A program made the position numbers and the translations under genes. Under the pieces are notes generated by a model. The model was given only the letters and a program-made list of their open reading frames with translations. It searched no databases and was not told the origin of the DNA. Below, in pieces: positions 59,152-64,000 of a DNA stretch of 64,000 nucleotides; position 1 is the first letter of the stretch; every line of letters starts with the position of its first letter. Source of the DNA: Streptomyces tuirus (GTDB lineage Bacteria > Actinomycetota > Actinomycetes > Streptomycetales > Streptomycetaceae); NCBI RefSeq assembly GCF_014701095.1, contig NZ_AP023439.1, forward strand, positions 2,282,001-2,346,000, written 5' to 3'.

Positions 59152-61026
59152 CTACGCCTCGCGAGAGCCCTCGTACATCTCCTCGATCAGGTGCTTGTAC
59201 TCCCGCTCCACCACCGGCCGCTTCAGCTTCAGGCTCGGCGTGATCTCACCGTGCTCGACGTCGAGGTCACGCGGCAGCAGCCGGAACTTCTTGATGGTCT
59301 GCCAGCGCTGAAGCCCCTCGTTGAGCTGCTTCACGTACCCGTCGACCATGTCGACGGTCACCTGCGCGGCGACGATCTCCGCGTACGGCTTCCCCTCGAG
59401 CCCGTTGTCCTTGGCCCACTCGGTGATCGCGGCCTCGTCGAGCGCGATCAGGGCCGTGCAGTAGTTCCGGTCGGCCCCGTGCACCAGGATGTTCGACACG
59501 TACGGGCAGACCGCCTTGAACTGCCCCTCGACCTCCGCCGGGGCGATGTACTTGCCGCCCGAGGTCTTGATGAGGTCCTTCTTGCGGTCGGTGATCCGCA
59601 GGTACCCGTCGGACGACAGCTCACCGATGTCCCCGGTGTGGAACCAGCCGTCCGCCTCCAGCACCTCGGCGGTCTTCTCGGGCAGCTTGTGGTAGCCCTC
59701 CATGATGCCCGGGCCGCGCAGCAGGATCTCCCCGTCGTCGGCGATCCGCACCTCCGTGCCGGGCAGCGGCTTGCCGACCGTGCCGGTGCGGTAGGCCTCG
59801 CCCGGGTTCACGAAGGACGCGGCCGAGGACTCGGTCAGGCCGTAGCCCTCCAGGATGTGGATCCCGGCGCCCGCGAAGAAGTAGCCGATCTCCGGCGACA
59901 GCGCGGCGGAACCCGAGACGCACGCCCGCAGGTTGCCACCGAAGGCCTCGCGGATCTTGCCGAAGACCAGCGCGTCGGCGACCTTGTGCCTGGCACCCAG
60001 CCCGAACGGCACGGACGCGGTCCCGGTCCGCCGGAAATTGTCCTGCGAGACCTTGGCGTACTCGCGGGCCACCCCGGCCGCCCACTGGAAGATCTTGTAC
60101 TTGGCGCCGCCGCCGGCGCGGGCCTTCGCGGCCACGCCGTTGTAGACCTTCTCGAAGATGCGCGGTACGGCCGCCATGTACGTCGGCTGCACCACCGGCA
60201 GGTTCTCGATGATCTTGTCGACCCGGCCGTCCACGGCGGTGACGTGCCCGACCTCGATCTGTCCGGAGGTCAGCACCTTGCCGAAGACGTGCGCGAGCGG
60301 CAGCCAGAGGTACTGCACGTCCTCGGCGCCGACCAGCCCGGTCGCGGCGATCGCCTTCGCCATGTACGACCAGTTGTCGTGCGGCAGGCGCACGCCCTTG
60401 GGGCGGCCCGTGGTGCCGGAGGTGTAGATGAGGGTGGCCAGCTGGTCCTTGGTGATCGCGCCGACCCGCTCCTTGATCAGCTGGGGGTCCTTCTCCAGCC
60501 GGGCGGCGCCGCGCTTCTCCAGATCGTCCAGGGTGAGGATCCAGTCGGCGGTCTCGACACCGGCCGCGTCGATCACCACGACATGCGTCAGCTCGGGCAG
60601 CTCGGCACGCTTCTCCACTGCCTTGGCCAGCTGCTCGGCGTTCTCCGCGATCAGCACCCGGCTCTCGGAGTCCGACAGGATGTACGCGGACTCGTCGGCG
60701 TTGGTCTGCGGGTACACGGTGGTCGTGGCCGCGCCGGCGCACATGATGCCGAGGTCGGCCAGGATCCACTCGAGCCGGGTGCCGGCGGCGAGGGCGACGC
60801 GCTGCTCGGCCTGCACGCCCAGCTCGATGAGCCCCGCCGCGATGGCGTAGACCCGCTCGGCTGCCTGCCTCCAGCTCAGCGACTTCCACTCGTCCGGTCC
60901 CTGGCCTGCGGACGATGGGACCGGATACCGATAGGCCTCGGCGTCCGGCGTGGCCGCGACGCGCTCCAGGAAGAGGCCCGCCACGGAGGGCGGACGGTTC
61001 TCGATCAGGGTCTGTGTGTCGCTCAC
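59152..61026 (-). CDS. fadD: Long-chain fatty-acid-CoA ligase
   Basis: This 624-residue AMP-forming enzyme activates fatty acids for degradation or lipid synthesis. LATLIYTSGTTGRPKGVRLPHDNW is the ATP/AMP P-loop motif, ILEGYGLTESSAASFVNPG the A5 region, and WFHTGDIGELSSDGYLRITDRKKDLIKTSGGKYIAPAEVE the A7-A8 hinge. The C-terminal segment contains the catalytic-Lys region (DVEHGEITPSLKLKRPVV). It resembles FadD15-type ligases of actinobacteria. The GTG start has GGAGGA 5 nt upstream. The upstream region 61027-61289 contains an AT-rich stretch (GTTTAACTCGTGAGTAACTA) suitable for a promoter/operator. Confidence 0.93.
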   Translation of the reverse strand: MSDTQTLIENRPPSVAGLFLERVAATPDAEAYRYPVPSSAGQGPDEWKSLSWRQAAERVYAIAAGLIELGVQAEQRVALAAGTRLEWILADLGIMCAGAATTTVYPQTNADESAYILSDSESRVLIAENAEQLAKAVEKRAELPELTHVVVIDAAGVETADWILTLDDLEKRGAARLEKDPQLIKERVGAITKDQLATLIYTSGTTGRPKGVRLPHDNWSYMAKAIAATGLVGAEDVQYLWLPLAHVFGKVLTSGQIEVGHVTAVDGRVDKIIENLPVVQPTYMAAVPRIFEKVYNGVAAKARAGGGAKYKIFQWAAGVAREYAKVSQDNFRRTGTASVPFGLGARHKVADALVFGKIREAFGGNLRACVSGSAALSPEIGYFFAGAGIHILEGYGLTESSAASFVNPGEAYRTGTVGKPLPGTEVRIADDGEILLRGPGIMEGYHKLPEKTAEVLEADGWFHTGDIGELSSDGYLRITDRKKDLIKTSGGKYIAPAEVEGQFKAVCPYVSNILVHGADRNYCTALIALDEAAITEWAKDNGLEGKPYAEIVAAQVTVDMVDGYVKQLNEGLQRWQTIKKFRLLPRDLDVEHGEITPSLKLKRPVVEREYKHLIEEMYEGSREA

Positions 61027-61278
61027 GACATCCTCCGGGGCCCGCGACGATGCGGCTGGCTCAGGTGCGGCTGGGTGGCACTCACGAGATGCAGGTCACG
61101 CCCGTTGTTTAACTCGTGAGTAACTATCGAGCAGGGATCAGAGTAAAGGGCGACCGGCCCCTGCGTAAGGGTCCGCGGCCTGTCACTTCGTACAGAGAGC
61201 TACCCCGGGAACGCACAGGGCCCGCCGCACTTTCGCACGACGAGCCCCTGTTCAACCCGGATTGCGGTGTAACCCACG

Positions 61279-61293
61279 GTAATCCGTGATTAC
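61279..61293 (-). terminator. Small palindrome overlapping the lepA stop codon
   Basis: GTAATC-CGT-GATTAC (61279-61293) is a perfect 6-bp inverted repeat with a 3-nt centre that contains the lepA stop codon (61290-61292). It may form a weak hairpin at the end of the mRNA or be a binding site. Confidence 0.35.
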
Positions 61294-63158
61294 TTCTTGC
61301 CCTTGCCCGACCCCGCGCTGTCATCACTGGAGAGGACCGCGATGAAGGCCTCCTGCGGAACCTCTACGGAACCCACCATCTTCATTCGCTTCTTGCCCTC
61401 CTTCTGCTTCTCCAGCAGCTTGCGCTTACGCGAGATGTCACCGCCGTAGCACTTGGCGAGGACGTCCTTGCGGATGGCGCGGATGGTCTCGCGGGCGATG
61501 ACCCGGGAGCCGATGGCGGCCTGGATGGGCACCTCGAAGGCCTGCCGCGGAATGAGCTCGCGCAGCTTGGCGACGAGCCGCACACCGTAGGCGTACGCGG
61601 CGTCCTTGTGGGTGATCGCCGAGAAGGCGTCCACCTTGTCGCCGTGCAGCAGGATGTCGACCTTGACCAGGCTGGAGGTCTGCTCGCCGGTGGGCTCGTA
61701 GTCGAGCGAGGCGTAGCCGCGGGTCTTGGACTTCAGCTGGTCGAAGAAGTCGAAGACGATCTCCGCGAGCGGCAGGGTGTAGCGGATCTCGACCCGGTCC
61801 TCGGAGAGGTAGTCCATGCCGAGCAGGGTGCCGCGCCGGGTCTGGCACAGCTCCATGATCGAGCCGATGAACTCGCTGGGCGCCAGGATGGTGGCCCGCA
61901 CGACCGGCTCGTAGACCTCCGAGATCTTGCCCTCGGGGAACTCGCTGGGGTTGGTGACCGTGTGTTCGGTGCCGTCCTCCATGAGGACGCGGTAGACCAC
62001 GTTCGGCGCGGTGGCGATGAGGTCGAGGCCGAACTCGCGCTCCAGCCGCTCCCGGATCACGTCCAGGTGCAGCAGACCGAGGAAGCCGACGCGGAAGCCG
62101 AAGCCGAGGGCGGCGGAGGTCTCCGGCTCGTAGACCAGCGCGGCGTCGTTGAGCTGGAGCTTGTCCAGGGCCTCGCGCAGCTCCGGGTAGTCCGAGCCGT
62201 CCAGCGGGTAGAGGCCGGAGAACACCATCGGCTTGGGGTCCTTGTAGCCGCCGAGCGCCTCCTCGGCGCCCTTGTGCTGGCTGGTGACGGTGTCACCGAC
62301 CTTGGACTGGCGGACGTCCTTCACACCGGTGATGAGGTAGCCCACCTCGCCCACGCCGAGGCCGTCGGCCGCCGTCATCTCCGGCGAGTTGGTGCCGATC
62401 TCCAGCAGCTCGTGCGTGGCGCCGGTGGACATCATCCGGATGCGCTCGCGCTTGTTGAGCTGACCGTCGATGACACGGACGTACGTCACGACACCGCGGT
62501 AGGAGTCGTAGACCGAGTCGAAGATCATCGCGCGGGCGGGCGCGTCCGCGACACCCACCGGCGGGGGGATCTCGGCGACGACCTTGTCGAGCAGCGCCTC
62601 GACGCCCAGGCCCGTCTTGGCGGACACCTTGAGCACGTCGTCGGGGTCGCACCCGACCAGGTTGGCGAGCTCCTCGGAGAACTTCTCGGGCTGCGCGGCC
62701 GGCAGGTCGATCTTGTTCAGCACGGGGATGATCTTGAGGTCGTTCTCCATCGCCAGGTAGAGGTTGGCGAGGGTCTGCGCCTCGATGCCCTGGGCGGCGT
62801 CGACCAGGAGGATGGTCCCCTCGCACGCGGCGAGCGACCGGGAGACCTCATAGGTGAAGTCGACGTGCCCGGGGGTGTCGATCATGTTCAGGATGTGCGT
62901 GTCGTTCTTGTCATGGGTGGGGGCCCACGGCAGACGCACCGCCTGTGACTTGATCGTGATGCCACGCTCGCGCTCGATGTCCATGCGGTCGAGGTACTGG
63001 GCGCGCATCTGCCGCTGCTCGACCACTCCGGTCAGCTGGAGCATCCGGTCGGCGAGCGTGGACTTGCCGTGGTCGATGTGCGCGATGATGCAGAAGTTGC
63101 GGATCAGAGCCGGGTCGGTACGGCTCGGCTCGGGCACGTGGCTGGGGATCGCGGGCAC
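61290..63158 (-). CDS. lepA: Elongation factor 4 (LepA), ribosomal back-translocase GTPase
   Basis: This 622-residue translational GTPase begins [40 protein letters not shown] (G1). [13 protein letters not shown] (G2), [10 protein letters not shown] (G3) and VLNKIDLP (G4) follow. The C-terminal EF4-specific domain includes [39 protein letters not shown], the positively charged tail reaching the peptidyl-transferase region. GTG 63156-63158 is selected by length agreement with other Streptomyces LepA. It is divergent from rpsT, a conserved pairing. Confidence 0.96.
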   Translation of the reverse strand: MPAIPSHVPEPSRTDPALIRNFCIIAHIDHGKSTLADRMLQLTGVVEQRQMRAQYLDRMDIERERGITIKSQAVRLPWAPTHDKNDTHILNMIDTPGHVDFTYEVSRSLAACEGTILLVDAAQGIEAQTLANLYLAMENDLKIIPVLNKIDLPAAQPEKFSEELANLVGCDPDDVLKVSAKTGLGVEALLDKVVAEIPPPVGVADAPARAMIFDSVYDSYRGVVTYVRVIDGQLNKRERIRMMSTGATHELLEIGTNSPEMTAADGLGVGEVGYLITGVKDVRQSKVGDTVTSQHKGAEEALGGYKDPKPMVFSGLYPLDGSDYPELREALDKLQLNDAALVYEPETSAALGFGFRVGFLGLLHLDVIRERLEREFGLDLIATAPNVVYRVLMEDGTEHTVTNPSEFPEGKISEVYEPVVRATILAPSEFIGSIMELCQTRRGTLLGMDYLSEDRVEIRYTLPLAEIVFDFFDQLKSKTRGYASLDYEPTGEQTSSLVKVDILLHGDKVDAFSAITHKDAAYAYGVRLVAKLRELIPRQAFEVPIQAAIGSRVIARETIRAIRKDVLAKCYGGDISRKRKLLEKQKEGKKRMKMVGSVEVPQEAFIAVLSSDDSAGSGKGKK

Positions 63159-63182
63159 GCAGGGTCCTGATTCTTGAGGCGT

Positions 63183-63247
63183 CCGCAGTGTCTGCGGTCT
63201 CGGGTCGGATCGATACGTAGCCTCCATGGTCCCACGGGCGGGGACCA
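63183..63247. promoter_or_regulatory. Two hairpins in the lepA-rpsT divergent region
   Basis: CCGCAG-TGT-CTGCGG (63183-63197) lies in the likely lepA leader, and TGGTCCC-ACGGGCG-GGGACCA (63227-63247) lies near the middle of the divergent region. Both are perfect inverted repeats. Their role is unknown. Confidence 0.4.
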
Positions 63248-63256
63248 CGGACGGGT

Positions 63257-63286
63257 TTGGGCCGCGGAAGGGGCCGCTGGTAGCCT
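63257..63286 (+). promoter_or_regulatory. Putative rpsT promoter
   Basis: TTGGGC (63257-63262), an 18-nt spacer and TAGCCT (63281-63286) fit a strong Streptomyces housekeeping promoter, leaving a leader of about 105 nt before the GTG at 63400. Confidence 0.6.
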
Positions 63287-63399
63287 GGGTGGCTGTGCCT
63301 CATGCCCTCTCGCAGAAGGCGCGACCTCAAGAAATCACCCGGTGCGGGATTCGTGCGGTGTCCGTACGGCCTCGTGCCAGAACCTGAGAAGGCTCATTC

Positions 63400-63666
63400 G
63401 TGGCGAACATCAAGTCCCAGATCAAGCGGATCAAGACCAACGAGAAGGCGCGGCTGCGCAACAAGGCCGTCAAGTCCTCCCTCAAGACCGCGATCCGCAG
63501 GGCCCGTGAGGCTGCTGCCGCGGGTGACGTCGAGAAGGCCACCGAGTACCAGCGCCTCGCCGCGCGTCACCTCGACAAGGCCGTCTCCAAGGGCGTCATC
63601 CACAAGAACCAGGCCGCCAACAAGAAGTCTGCGCTGGCTCAGAAGGTCGACGCGCTCAAGGGCTGA
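63400..63666 (+). CDS. rpsT: 30S ribosomal protein S20
   Basis: This 88-residue, highly basic, helical protein binds the 16S rRNA 5' domain. It begins [37 protein letters not shown] and ends with [23 protein letters not shown], all typical of bS20. It has a GTG start with GAGAAGG upstream. Two strong hairpins follow, fitting a highly expressed monocistronic gene. The long leader may allow autogenous control as in E. coli, but no specific element was recognised. Confidence 0.97.
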   Translation: MANIKSQIKRIKTNEKARLRNKAVKSSLKTAIRRAREAAAAGDVEKATEYQRLAARHLDKAVSKGVIHKNQAANKKSALAQKVDALKG

Positions 63667-63730
63667 CATCTGATGTGACGCCGGAGGGAATCGAGCGGGC
63701 CCTCTCTCATCCGCTCCCGTCCGGCACCCC

Positions 63731-63772
63731 GGATCCGCGCGCGGCCTGCGTTCGCCACGCGGGCGCGGATCC
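63731..63772 (+). terminator. First rpsT hairpin
   Basis: GGATCCGCGC (63731-63740) and GCGCGGATCC (63763-63772) form a perfect 10-bp stem with a 22-nt GC-rich loop, 64 nt after the rpsT stop. Confidence 0.6.
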
Positions 63773-63783
63773 CGCAGCTTGAA

Positions 63784-63834
63784 CCGAAGGCCCCGCTTTC
63801 CGCCCTTCCCCAGGGCGGCCGGCGGGGCCTTCGG
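63784..63834. terminator. Second rpsT hairpin, probably bidirectional
   Basis: A 13-bp stem CCGAAGGCCCCGC / GCGGGGCCTTCGG (63784-63796, 63822-63834) has an inner 6-bp stem CCGCCC/GGGCGG. It lies 5 nt from the stop of the convergent NTF2-like gene. Confidence 0.85.
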
Positions 63835-63839
63835 CCTGT

Positions 63840-64000
63840 TCAGGACCAGAACGCGTTGTTCTTGTCGATGTCCTCGACGCATTCATCGAGGTCGGTGACC
63901 TTGTCGCCGACGATGCGGAAGATGATGCAGCCGGTGTCGTCGAGCCTCTTGCCGTTGCGCTCGGCCGTGAAGCGGGTCATGCCCACCGCGTGACCGCGGC
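63840..64000 (-). CDS. NTF2/SnoaL-like protein (3' end only)
   Basis: Fifty-three codons are visible from the right edge to the TGA at 63840-63842. They read VGMTRFTAERNGKRLDDTGC, then IIFRIVGDKVTDLDECVEDI, and end DKNNAFWS. The pattern (ERNGKxLxxxGCxxFRxxxGKVxxxxExxxDxxxxxxFW) is typical of the C-terminal half of SnoaL-like / nuclear transport factor 2 family domains. The N-terminal part lies outside the window. It may be a small hydrolase/cyclase-type or ligand-binding protein; the substrate is unknown. Confidence 0.75.
   Translation of the reverse strand, partial: RGHAVGMTRFTAERNGKRLDDTGCIIFRIVGDKVTDLDECVEDIDKNNAFWS

Noticed and set aside
63394..63882. Open frame of 162 codons on the minus strand across rpsT
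   Set aside because: It covers the antisense of rpsT and both terminators. The real minus-strand gene at the right edge is in another frame and ends at 63840.

Overview
The window is high-GC, actinobacterial chromosomal DNA and almost certainly comes from a Streptomyces. Codon third positions are strongly GC-biased, GTG starts and ATGA/GTGA overlaps are frequent, and several genes look leaderless. The order dusB, glyS, znuACB-zur, uppS, recO, leuA, era, ybeY-phoH, rnz, dnaJ-hrcA, hemW, lepA, rpsT is the conserved Streptomyces core layout. I saw no phage, transposase, CRISPR array, tRNA or rRNA. Coding density is high.

Layout. 1-6554: the 5' part of dusB (left-edge partial), an MFS exporter, a SUKH-type protein, a small zinc-finger-like protein, an EEP-family phosphatase/nuclease, and glyS. 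6690-9842: the zinc-uptake operon znuA-znuC-znuB followed by its repressor zur, with two Zur-box-like palindromes over the znuA promoter. 9937-13445: a second MFS exporter, uppS, recO and a pair of overlapping small genes. 13798-21779: a GntR (FadR-type) regulator and a small tyrosine phosphatase, divergent from a dpp-type ABC importer operon. In that operon one permease and one ATPase are fused, and the operon ends in a DapA-family aldolase. 21925-28331: a TerB-like protein, leuA with a leucine-rich leader peptide, a protealysin-like M4 protease followed by a probable emfourin inhibitor, a GH1 glycosidase and an anti-sigma-type ATPase.

28383-36982: era and the operon phoH-ybeY-corC-mmcQ-(degenerate cytidine deaminase), then a PfkB kinase, a glucarate dehydratase and a broken IclR regulator. 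37185-44667: an MFS protein, then HIT-rnz-adenine deaminase, a tricorn protease and a lipoprotein. 44807-50711: rsmE, nitronate monooxygenase, dnaJ and hrcA with a perfect CIRCE operator, an MBL hydrolase and a DUF3097 protein. 50823-59134: hemW, then a signalling cluster made of a SpoIIE-type phosphatase divergent from a six-unit poly-HAMP hybrid histidine kinase and its single-domain response regulator. 59152-64000: fadD, lepA, rpsT and the 3' end of an NTF2-like gene (right-edge partial).

The most unusual signals are at the DNA level. They are: a 26-bp unit repeated three times across a stop/start junction in the dpp operon, creating two nine-codon frames; duplicated 3' ends of both era and dnaJ; a 39-bp Streptomyces-type dispersed repeat lying in frame inside the histidine kinase; a leucine attenuator; and a group of starts placed about 6-7 nt behind a -10-like hexamer (probable leaderless mRNAs). 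All functional assignments rest on motif reading without database searches.
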